Origin: Taeniopygia guttata
Taxonomy: Eukaryota; Chordata; Aves; Passeriformes; Estrildidae
NCBI RefSeq assembly: GCF_048771995.1
Contig: NC_133030.1
Location: forward strand, 42,098,001-42,162,000
Direction of reading: 5' to 3'
Length of the DNA: 64,000 nt
Part shown: piece after piece, positions 1-17,400 of the stretch
Numbering within the stretch: the first letter of the stretch is position 1
How the letters are laid out: every line of letters starts with the position of its first letter
Program-made: the position numbers and the translations under genes
The notes under the pieces: generated by a model
What the model saw: only the letters and a program-made list of their open reading frames with translations
What the model was told of the DNA's origin: nothing
Databases searched by the model: none

Positions 1-1530
1 TACTGACAGTTGGCTGTCTCGTAGCCATGGTCCCTCTGAGCAGCCTGGGGTTTGCCTCTCAGCTCTCCAGAGAGCCCCAGGTTTTGGCTCAGCTCGGCTC
101 TGCAGAGCTAACGGCTCCCGAAATCCCCATTCAGAAGCTTTCATTCATGAAACACAGGGCACCAGATCAAGTGCAGGACTCTGTCCCTCAAGGGACACCA
201 GACTGCCAGCTGCCTAAACTAGCTGTGGCAGCAGTGCCCGGCAGAAAGTGCTGCAGGGAAAAGAACAGAAACAGCACAAACGGGAAAAGCTCTACTGGCT
301 GGCCAAGCGCTGGGAAAAAACAGCCCTGCAATAGTTACTGGGACCAAAGCAGGGAATGTAAACAGCCAAGCATCCACAAGGAGGTCATAACCTCAGAGCC
401 TGGTTTCCCTTCCTCTTCTCCATCCTGTCTAATCTCCAAAAGCTGCTCTGTTTACTAGCAAGATAAGTAAACAAACAAAGGAAAGCTACAATGCAGTGAT
501 TTTTATTTTTCTGGCCAATCCACAGGTCCCAGTTCCCAGGTGCACATATGGGAGCTGTTTCTGCACACCAAGACAGCTGGCACATGGCACTGCAGGACCA
601 GCAGCAGGCAGCTGATGGGCACAGGCAGCCTCCCCAGCCCTGCCTGTAAGTTTGCAGAGGGGCAAAGGGGGAATGGGGTTTCCATGCACAAATGCAGAGC
701 TGTGCAGACCTTGCTCCAGGGAGCCTCTGATTTATGCACTCTGGAAGAAAACATACACCTAAATCTGGGGAGAAGGAGGAGACAAGGTAGCAGGGAACCA
801 GGACATGCCCAGTTGGCACAGTGGTGTCCAACACAGAGGGGCCAAAGGCTGGGCAAACCCTGTCACCTTCTACAGATTTTCTCCAGGGGCAAATGCTCAT
901 CATGGAATGAAACTCTGACTTCTGTCCAGGGCTGCAATACCCCCGAGCACATCCTGACAAAGTCAGATGCGTGGCCTTTTGCCAGGCATTGGAGGGATAG
1001 GGCAAGCTTCCTTCCCAGGCTGCTGGGCTCTCTGGCTTCCAGGCACACAGGGGCACTTGAAGAAGCAGGAGGAGAAGAGAGGCATGGAAGGACTCTCAGT
1101 CCCCTGCAAGCTTTGGGTGACAAATCACCTGCATTAATCACGCCATCAGAGCCAGCACAGCAGCTGTTGGTATTTTGCAGGTGACCCAGCAGACCCGGGA
1201 CAGGAGCTGGCTGTAGGGCGAGTCCAAGCTAACCAGACGAACACAAAGATGTCCTGAACATCCAAGGCTCTACAAGCCTCGGCATGAAGCAATCACTGAA
1301 AGCTTCCAGCATACGCCTGTTTGCTTTTATTTCCTAATCTCAAACAGGACACAGACCAGAGCGATAGAGTTGTACGGCAATGAGCATTATTCCATGGCTC
1401 CTGCCTGTTCCCTGGACACACTGCTCCAGGAACTAGACACAAAGGAGCTACATTCCTGCCTTATCCAGGGCCGGCTCTGGCTCTGCCAGCAAGAACAATG
1501 GGGCTGCCAGGAACTGCCCTTTCCCAGCCC
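1..1530. other. Upstream region without a recognised gene
   Basis: I recognise no gene here. Open frames exist on both strands, but none resembles a known protein or shows a coherent exon pattern. Minus-strand AATAAA signals (read as TTTATT on the plus strand) lie at 502-507 and near 1325-1330. They could mark the 3' end of a leftward transcript, but no coding exon was found to support this. In human the next gene on this side is PGF, also leftward; that is synteny knowledge, not something seen here. Confidence 0.4.
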
Positions 1531-1725
1531 GTCTGACGCGGCTCCTCGCAGGCGGCCGCGGCCGCTCCAAACCAAACGCGGCCCTGGAGCCCGGCCCCGC
1601 CCGGCCGCGGCCCCGCCCACCGCCGGCCGCACCTCCCATTGGCTGAGCGCCGCCGAGGGGCGGGCGCAGCTCGGCAGACTCCGCCAATGGGACGGCGGGG
1701 GGGCGGAAGCGGAAGTGCGGCCGCC

Positions 1726-7341
<5,616 letters not shown>

Positions 7342-7629
7342 TACTGGGAAGCACATCACTGCTCAGACTCTTTTTATCTTTCTCTTTAGAAAGATACAAC
7401 AGCTAATTAAAGTGTATGTTGCAAAGACAAGTTGCTGTGAGGAGCCAGTGGGGAATATGCCCAGCAATGTCTTTCTTACCCAAAAGCAAGAGAAAATAGA
7501 TCTCTTGTACAGGTTTACATCACATGCTGTATCAGAAACCATGTAGAGCTGCTAACCCATTTTGATTTTGAAACAGCAAGGCATATGTGTAACTCTGGGG
7601 CAGCTAAGCTGTATTTCAAAGCACGCTGC

Positions 7630-7635
7630 AATAAA
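7630..7635 (+). terminator. EIF2B2: EIF2B2 poly(A) signal
   Basis: A canonical AATAAA lies 289 bases after the stop codon, within GCAATAAAGG. T/G-rich sequence further downstream could serve as the downstream element. The 3' UTR would therefore be about 300 nt. The next 400 bases up to the MLH3 poly(A) signal hold nothing recognisable. Confidence 0.7.
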
Positions 7636-8036
7636 GGCTGTTTACAGTGATCTCACTGTTAAGCACATTTTCCATATGCAGTTATTTTGTTTATTTAACT
7701 AGCAGGAGTTTTACCAGTGTAGTCAGTTGCCTGCACTCATTACATGATGCAGTAGCAGGTTTTACAGTGTGTTTTCACATGTAAATGTGACAGGAGTAGG
7801 AATCCATCAGCAGTTGTCTTCAAAATGGATATTTAGTTATTTCTGTAGGGCTAGGTGGGGATTTAGAAATCTCTCACTCAAGAATACAAACTGCAAGGAG
7901 CTGGAGAAAGCAGCTCTGTGTGTCATTCATTGCCAAGTGTTTCTTGATTCTAAGTTGGCCTATATATACACTATGAAGCTGGTCGATCCTCATTCCAACC
8001 ACTGCCATAAGCCCAAGGAGTGAGTTTAGTATAAAC

Positions 8037-8042
8037 TTTATT
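8037..8042 (-). terminator. MLH3: MLH3 poly(A) signal
   Basis: TTTATT on the plus strand reads AATAAA on the minus strand, about 400 bases after the MLH3 stop codon. It implies a 3' UTR of roughly 420 nt. The convergent EIF2B2 and MLH3 transcripts would then end within about 400 bp of each other. No better minus-strand signal lies between the stop and this point. Confidence 0.6.
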
Positions 8043-8437
8043 AAGAAATACCTTCCAAATTTCAAAGTATTGTAAAATACACTAATTAAAATTCCCCTGT
8101 CTATTATGCAGAATTATGCTGTCCTTGCAGAAAATAAGTGCTTTAGTAACTGCAAGTGGCTCCAACTCCTTGCACCCAACAGTCCAGCACTGACATAGGG
8201 CCCAGACTTACAGTGCAATTCCTTAATGTTGAAGATACTTCTCCAGGCTCCAAGGGTGGACTCCTCCTGCTGTGTTCTCCTAGCTGGTCTCTGCTTCTTT
8301 GGTCAGTAGTCAGAGGAGAGCTTTGGTGACTGCGCTGGCTCAGAATTTGGCTCCACACAGGGTAGTGTAGTCTAACAACAGGAGCATGGATCATACCAAT
8401 GCTTCTAGCAGTTGCAGTTTTAACTTTTTTAAATAGG

Positions 8438-11400
8438 TTATTTTTTTTTTCCAAATAGCTGCCATGCTCGTGCCATCTTCCTCAGCCTAGTCAAATTTGG
8501 TTTAGGCTGGAGAGAGAAAAATTAAGAAGCACAAGTCATAATTGAGTAAATAAGTTTCAGTGTTTCCATATTCTTTACCCTAATACAGTCATTCCTATGT
8601 TAATACCTAATTCAAAGTCCCACCTGATTTTCAACAGAATCCAATTTAATAAAGCACAGTAATAGCAAAAGGGAGGAGTAATGATTTTGTTTTACATTTA
8701 AATGTAACCTGATTTAAATATAATTTAAATGTGACCTTGTCTAGTGGAAGGTGTTCATAGTCATGGCAACTAGATGATCTTTAAGGTCCCTTTCAACCTA
8801 AACCATTTTATCATTTTATAATAAATGTTGCTATTCCTTTGCTTTATCCCCATTTTATAGGATCTTAAACTTTGGGAAAGTAAGCGTTTGTTTAATTAGC
8901 ATCTTTGCCACTAGCAGAATTTTAGAATTTCCATGTTTTTCGAATTTTACACTTCAAAACTGCGAGCACTTTAACTGTATGCTTAACCTTAACGGCACTA
9001 TTCAAGTCAGTGTGACTATTCAAATAATATATGGTAAGATCTTTGCTAAAGTGTTTAAAGGACAGATGGCTTTTGTCCTAAAGTTTTATTTTATTGATAG
9101 CAATACGTAACAAGTCAAGTAATACAAGGCCAGTGGTGATGGTTTCAAACTGGATGATCTTAGTTCTAACACGCATACACGATGCACCTCTGATAACCCA
9201 GAACACGGATTACCAGAGGTGTGTCCCACACAGTACCTGTTTTTCCTGCTGTAGATGGTCTATGTCTGCAAGAGGCAGCATTGAAGGTCTTCCATGAGCA
9301 CACTGGAAGGGTAGCTTGCAAGATGACAAAGCTTCAATAAGCCTGCAGCTCTCCTCCAAAGTCAAATGCTCATTAAACTTAATAGCTCCTGAAAAAGAGA
9401 GACACATTCTTGGCCCTGCTGCCAAAGAGGACTTCACTTCCTTCTACAGCTGTGGTTTTTAGTGAAAACTTCAGGGGCATCTCCCAAAGATCAGCTGAGA
9501 GGTTGCAAAGGCAACCCAAAGGCTGCAGTGTGGCAGACCTGGGGCTCAGCTCAGTTAAAGAGTCTGCTGTATAAGGAGATTAGCTTTCCACAGCTTAAAC
9601 TTTAATGTAGTCCAAGTCTGATGGACGGTAAGATTATTACATTTTGGCATTTCAGGTAACGTTGCAAGAGGCAAATGGGCTTTTCTGTGTGTGTGTTACA
9701 GCTGAAGTTGGAAACAGTTCACAAATCAAGAAGTATTAAACCAAAATAAACAGTTTCATAGGCTTTAGTGGCTCTCTGTGACTGCCACGGACAGGTATCA
9801 CTTCTGAAACCAAGTTCTAGCCCTGCCACCGAGTCCGGTCTCACAAATCAGCACTTAAAGGCATCCAGAAGAAATTCAAGCAGAACATTAGGGAGTTATT
9901 CCAGAGGTGTTTGCAAACTTCAGCCTTTACAGCTGCACAAGACCATCTGCAATACGCTTTCAGCCTTGATCCTTTTTTAGACAAAAACCCAAAACCTATT
10001 GACTGCCAATTTAAAACTGAGACATTGTTGAGAAAACAGATACTTCTGCTTCACATTTGCCCTTTCAGTGTGATCTTGTTGATACTGTATATGGCACAGG
10101 AATTGCAACAAGAGGCTAGACCTTCTGCAGTCAACACCATTCACTGCTGGGTGCTAGAAAGCAACAGTTCCCTGAGAAGATGTAAATTTTTACCACATTC
10201 CTTCCAAAAGTACTTGATATATTGAAGGCACACTTAAACTACCACTTGGGATACTTAAAGGAAATCTAAAATTTTGAAAGAGTGGCTAAGTGTTCTTTCC
10301 TGCATGCTTTCAAGCAGATTCTAGCACCTTTCCCCTTGGCCCATCACAGAGCTGTTATTTGAATGGTTTAGAGTACACACAGATGAATGCACCTCTGAAC
10401 TGTATGTTTCACATGAAGGTTGGGAAGTATCTTAGGCCTGTACATGACGAAACTGGGGGAGTATCACTTATCCCTTAGTGCTGCCCATGAGCATTACCTC
10501 CTCATTCCTAAAAATAGTCTTTAACCCTACAATAGCTGCAAACACATCCAAACACTGCCCCAGGGAGGATGATGTGTAGAGAGAAAGGTTTGGAGAAAGA
10601 AAAAAAAAAAAAAGCCAAAACAAAAGGAGAAAGAATGAAAGAAAAGTACTGTTTCCCTACCATGACAGGCCTGGGAAGCTAACACCTTCAGAAATGTCAG
10701 AGGCAGTGTCCCTCGTGCTCCTCCTCTTGTGGTCTGTAATAGCTAAAAGCAGTAAAGGGAACATCATATTACTTTCCATTTAATATGAAAAAAAAAGAAC
10801 TGTAACACAAAGGAAAGTAAAAATGAGGAAAAGCTAGGGGATTGTTTGGTCCACTCTCATTTGAAGCTCAACACACTAAGCTTTGGATGTTATAGTCAAC
10901 TCTAGAAGTAGACAGCAACTCACCTCAACTTGTTCTTGAATAAGCTCCTAGAAAGAGAAAAGGTAATGTCATCAGTTGCTATTTTTCCCTTCCATCCCCC
11001 TACCCTACTTTGTTCACATCTGCATATAATTTACTGTGTGACTGCCAGAATAAAAAAAAGTGATACTGTTCATAATACAGTGACCACAGTCTGGAAGATC
11101 TAGGTAGAAGTCCTGACCTCCCACTGCAAGTAATCACTTCAGACATTTCTCCCTCAAACTACAGAACATCTAAAACAGTGGTTTTTAGAAAGCCCCACTG
11201 ACCATGTAGAGATTTGATGGAAGCAACTTTAATATTTCTGATAAATAAATATTATTTTTTAGACTTATTCATTTTACTGTTCTTTCATTTAATAATTTTT
11301 TCTGTTCCTTCGAGCATTTACTGTCCAATTAGTCATCCATGTGCAGTAAACTGTTAAAATATCTTTGCTATATACAGTTTTTCTTAGCTTCTCCACTAGT

Positions 11401-14400
11401 CCAAGTCTGAAACAGTCTTCTATCATTTCAGTTAGAAGACTGAAATGATAGTGATTTCATTCAGTGATTTCAGTTTGGGGACTATTTAGCTACTAAAAGG
11501 GATGGCATTCACATTTGCCAGAGAACTTCGTTGTCTCTTTCATAACCGAGATCCTGTAATACTCTGGGCCAAGAACACAGAACAAGACCTACTATCATAA
11601 CTTCACCCATATCCACAGCTGACCTCCACAATACTTTTAGTGATAGGTTGTCTTTTCCGTCGTAATTCATTGGCTTCTCTTTCTATAAAACACATTGGCA
11701 CTTTCCTCACAAGAATCAAGGAGTTGTTTGTCTCAGGAAATGATAATTCAAGACCCAAGTCCTCCAAATTTTTGTAGCAGCATCTGAGGGGAAAAAAAAA
11801 GCAACAGAAATAAGACATCAACCACTGTATCTATGACTCCACAGCACATGTAGATATTTCTGTAGTCCACATATATGGTTTCCTTATACCACTTCCTCTA
11901 AGAGTTTCCCATCTCAAAATCCATGCCTCATGATATTCTAAGTAATTTTGCCCTTTCAGCTTACATTCAGATGTTTTTTCACTCCAATCAACCATGCATT
12001 TTTTATGTTCCACAACTACGAGATCTAAGAGTTCCTGTATTATGTGAAGAGAGGCTTTATTTCTCAATCTAAAAATCTGCCTTTTCTGAAGATGCACAAG
12101 ATGTCTTGTTTAACATACAAACATTCCAAATATTGAAATTACACAGCATTAAGACTACTTGAAGTCTAATCTAAAGGAACTGTGATTTCAATTAACATAT
12201 ATTAGTAAATACTTACAATGGAAAAAATATTTTAAGAAATCTATGATGGTTTAATGAACTTTATATCCTGTTAAGCAAAGAGAACACAGGAAAGAACAAC
12301 CTCTAGTTAATTATGACATATGTCAGCCTGTGGATGGAAAAACACACACAAAAATGAGACTTCACAGATAGATGAGAGCTTATCTTCAAAATGAAAACAA
12401 CTGTAACAATATATACTTCATTAATTCAGGGAGTATTCACTTAAAACAAAGGTGGTAAAGGTTAGTTCTAGAAAAGAAATTTTTTGAACAAAAAATAGAA
12501 AGAAGCAAATCTAAACTTACCTAAATCAATAATGAGAATAGTACAATTATTAGTCTCCATATGAACATGGCTTGTGAAATTCTACTCAAAAAAAAAAAAA
12601 AAAAAAAAGAAGACATGTATAGCCTTCAGCAGGCTATACAGAAAGAAAGACAAAAAGTCCATTGTGAATGAAATAACAAAATCCAAACAGCTATTGAAGT
12701 CAACTGGGCTTTTCTATTTTTTTTTTTATTATTATTAAAAGAAAAAAATAAAGAAGGAAGTTCAAGAGAGTCAACAGAACAATGCATTACTACAATGCTT
12801 AGTAGATAAATAACAGAACCAAAGCTGCAGGTGAAACAGAGGCCCAGCTAACAATTAAATTGCAAGCATAGCTGAAGTGAAAGGTCTTTTTGACAAGTCA
12901 TTTTATTACACCAAATTTTACCACAGAATACAGTCACGGTCTGACAGTAACAATAACCATAGAATTTGGATTTTCAAATAATACGTTTCATTCATAACTT
13001 TTTAGTAATTATAGTCTCACAGAGCAATTGCAAAGGGATAAACTTCTAATACAGACTGAAAAATTAAGTCACACAATAAAAGTACTAGCATGCCAGCACC
13101 ACTAAGCTTTGCTGAAAATCACAACTGGCATCCCTCTGTGCTGACTATTCAACCAGTGTCCTTGGAAGAAACACATGCCTTTTTGATTTACTTCCTTACT
13201 CAGTTTTGTAGAATGTTTGTGATTTACTTGATGAAAAAAGTAGGTCTCAGAATGCATTAGCTCTTTCTAAAAGCCTTTAATGCCACCACTTAAAAGTAGA
13301 TAAAAAAGGAAATGCAAAAGGTTGTCATGGCTGGAGAAGCAACATCTACTACGATTTAGAGACTGTGGAAGCAAGGTATGCTGGCAACAGATGGTCAGCG
13401 TTCAACACGAGTCCTGATCTGTATCCTTATGACTGTTTATTAATGATGTGGAAAAAAAGAGGCATGGTCAAGCAAGCAAAATTGTACAAACCACAAAATT
13501 ATTCTGGTCAGCTGAGACTAGAGACAAAGTTGAACTCAATCAGAATTTAAAACCAGTAGAAAAATGAAGAATGAAATCAGTAGGATGAATGAAAAATGGG
13601 CAGAAAAATTGAATTTACTTACTGATAATTTACAAATTATCAGAGGTAATTTGACCTATTTCTACTTTTGGCTGGCTTCTACATAAACAACAAAAATTCA
13701 AAAAATAACCCCCACTACTCTGTTTCTTTGCCTTGACTATCCACAGACAAGCAGCTCAGATAAATAGCAGTAGCCAAAAAAGCAAACCAAATATCAGGTG
13801 TGGATATAATAAACAGAAAATATGGGCATAGCTGCAAAGCTACAGTACAAATCAATGGGATTCTTTCACTTGGTATATTGTATTCAATTTTAGCCATCCA
13901 TTCTCTAAAGTAGATCTATTAGAAATGAAAGACATTCACAGATGAGTGCAAAAATAAAGCTGAACAATATTGTAACATTAGCAACAACATCATTGAGAGG
14001 TGGGAACAACAAAGACATCCAAATATTACTGAAAAATGAACAACACTAAGCAAGTGTATCCCTGCAACAGGCAACAATCTTAATAAGGACTGAATCAGCT
14101 GCTGTTGAGCTTGCCACAGGAATCACAAAAAGAAAAAAAAGAACAGTAATGAGGTAATACTGACAGAACTTCATCTGAAAATTCAGAACAATGCACTGAA
14201 AAAAACTCACGAATGCATGTGGCAAGTGACAGACAGAGATTTTGGGGGAAAGAGAGTTTCAATAGGTCTGCAATAGTCCAACAATAAATCTGTATCTAAA
14301 CTCTAAAAGTACAAAAGTTAAATATCTTAATTGTAGCTAGGTCACCATTCTGAAACATTTGGGAAACAGTGTTCATTAGTTACTCTTGGCAGTCACCTAG

Positions 14401-17400
14401 GAAAAGGAATGTGTTTTTGAAGGATTCACAATAGAGACTTTCCATACCCCATCCTCCTCTTCTCAAAAAGTGCCTGTAAAGTCAGTACCTAGGTCGACAG
14501 TCTGGGCACTGCACTCCTTTGTGCACTCCCAGTCCTGAGCCCCAGACAGGAGGAACTGTTGGAAGCTGCTTTGGCAGTCTTCTGGCCCACACATGAAGGT
14601 TTACTTTCCCAGGGAAATCAGAGCACACTGCAAAGGCACAGCAATGGCACACCCCAGGGTTTTGTCTTGAGATGTTGTAACAACATGCCTAAGAAGCATA
14701 TCTGTTTCCCTCAGTACAGACAGAGCCAACTGGGCTCTGCTCAGGAAGGAATCAACAATTTTTCTCCCGAGTTTCATGGTAACCTGGCACCATATAGAGA
14801 TCTTCCTGGTCAGCAGAGACATCCCCCGAAATTGAGAGTTATTTGTCACTACTAACCGTAGAAATCTTCTTTGCTCTTCAGTAACTTCAATCTCCAAAGG
14901 GGGAGAGATGGAGGATGACAGTATTTTCTTCTTGCCACATGCTGCAGCTTCCTTCTCATAAGAATCTGTGAATGAAACATTTAGAAGTATCCCTCTTAAA
15001 ATATTTACGGAGGCATTACCCTTAATGACCCTCTGGTTTGGCACGTAATCCCCTGCTTGGATTTAAAAAATGACCACAGAATGCCTTCTCTTGAAACTTG
15101 CGGAGGACTGGGAATGTCACAAACCAGACATCCAGTCTCTGGGGAAGGGTTGGTTAATGCCACTTTGTTTTTTCCCACCAGTTCCAAAAAAAAGTCACCC
15201 TAAATAGCAAAACAACCTACTGATATATTTGGTTCAATTCAGAGAGAACAAATTTTCCACAGAAAAGTCAGATATAAATGGAGTTTAAATACTATTCATT
15301 AAGCATTTCTCCCTTCAGTCTTCACCTTTTTTCAGTACCTGACCAAAAGGAGCAGAGTTCCTGGAACACTTGGCAGGAACTGCGCAGTGTTTGTTGATGT
15401 AAGAGAAAGTCAATGATTTTTAAGTACTTGATGGATGACTATTGTGCTTTTTAACGCTGAAACCAATGGCTAATGAGCTTACATAGGAAACTATTATCCC
15501 TTTGCAAACAGTCAGACTGTGGAAATTTTAGGCTTTAAGCACAGTATTCAGCTAAAAAGGAACCAAATTAACTAGGCTCTTTACTCAGCATCCCATGTCT
15601 TATTCACAGTATAACCACACAAACGTATTGATGTTGCTTTATTTCCTCTTCATTGTTCTTCCTATCAGTCTTCCTGCTCTTTCATTATGTCAGGACTATT
15701 TTAGTTCAATAGTCCTGTGGGTAGGGAGTATATCTTTTATTTTTGGAAAGGCTGTAAGAATTTTCAGCTGCCAATATTATGATTCCTACAGATACTGAAT
15801 GTCTGCACTCTTCTATGAATCAGGATAAAGATGTCAAATGGATATCGTATCAGCTCTGCACATCCCAGAGAGCTCATTTGTAATTTTCTGTGCACTGATT
15901 ATCTTTGTTTCTTAGACCACCCGAATCCTCACCTGCAATCAGCTGCTCCAAGCGGATCCGTTCATGAGCTGCATGTTGGTCCACCAAAATCAAGAGGTTT
16001 CCATCTAAAAATGTACCACAACAGATGAGAAATAGGCAACTTTGTACCAGACAACTGCAGAAGTCAGGAAGAATAACCACTTCCCAGAGGCCACATTTAG
16101 AAGTAAGTATCAGCTTGATTCACAGAAACAAAGTGAGGAGGAGGCTGTGTTGGCAGAACATAAAGTTACTACAGAACAGAAATTCAGTGGTCTGAAATGG
16201 TGCTTAAATTAGGTAATTAAATTGAGTCACAAACACTTGTCTATTGACATCTTCATCCAACTTCAGAATGAGAGCAGAGATCACCTATAAACTGTTCTGT
16301 TTGACACAGTCCTTTAAAATGATACAAAACCTACTGATTTTCAATGCCTTTTTCGTACCGCTTCAGAAAGCTTCAACAATTAATATGTCCAGACACTGTG
16401 AACAGAGCCTGAAAGGTATTAGCAATTTGAGTACAAGCTATTTTTATAAAATTAATCTGAAGGCAGTAGGAACACTCAGCAATGTCCAAAATAAATACAA
16501 AGAAGATCCAAGAAATTTCAAGCAAAGACTAAGGTTTTCCTCTACTAACAATATCATCCCAAGGCAAGAAGAGATTACAAATAGGACAGTGCTCCCTCTG
16601 CAGTCTACTTGACAGCCACCTCAACTTCATGCTTTTAACCAGTCTTACCTGCTTTTTTTTCCATTCCATTCCTAGTGTTAATTAAACAAGCGATAAATTT
16701 ATTGTCCACTTGCTGAAGAACCTGTAAGATACTCATAAAACTCATTATAGAGCAGTACAATTATTTTTAAAATTAAGGCAAACAATAAAAGCCAAAAATC
16801 AAAATTGATCAAGACCAACAAATAGCTAGTATGACTGGAAGCCACATCTTTCCTAACCCAAAAGGCTTAGCAAAACTAGACTGAGAAGCTATATAGCTAT
16901 TCTTTATCAATTCTAAATATGGGAACTAAATATGGAAAAGGCAGGCATTATTTAAGCTAAAAGATAATACTGGCAGAAGGTCAAATGACTATTAAATGGT
17001 CATGAAACAGTTTAGTCTGAATTTAAGAGAAAGTTTCAAAATTAAAAAAAAATCTGAATAAACTTTTCTAAAGATAGTAATAAGGGCATGAGTACTAACT
17101 GTTCTAAGGTGAATTAGTCACGTAGAGACCTCCTTAAGTTGGAAATGAAAGCTGTGCACAGTGACTCTGAGTAATTGATCTGTTGATATCACCAAAAGAT
17201 AATATAAACAACTTATTTTAACCTGCTAGTCATCTGCATAAGAAAGGAAGCAATTTTTCCCTTCACTTTTTGATTTAGAATTTGCCTCTATGACTTGATT
17301 TTGCTTTCCCCTCAAGCATCAGAAATCAACTAGAGCAATACACAATACTGAGATGAGGTGCACAATGCTTTCACTATCTTATTGTTAGATTTCTAGTATA

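Noticed and set aside
385-1184. Open frames on both strands near the left edge
   Set aside because: No recognisable domain, no splice structure that improves them, and no similarity to PGF, the expected neighbour.
8143-8454. Minus-strand open frame after the MLH3 stop
   Set aside because: It starts within the A10 run in another frame and resembles nothing known. It is best read as MLH3 3' UTR.
10661-10735. Alternative acceptor (ATTACAG) for the 82-nt MLH3 exon
   Set aside because: It would remove LLQ, whereas the upstream CTTTTAG acceptor preserves LLQTT as in human MLH3.
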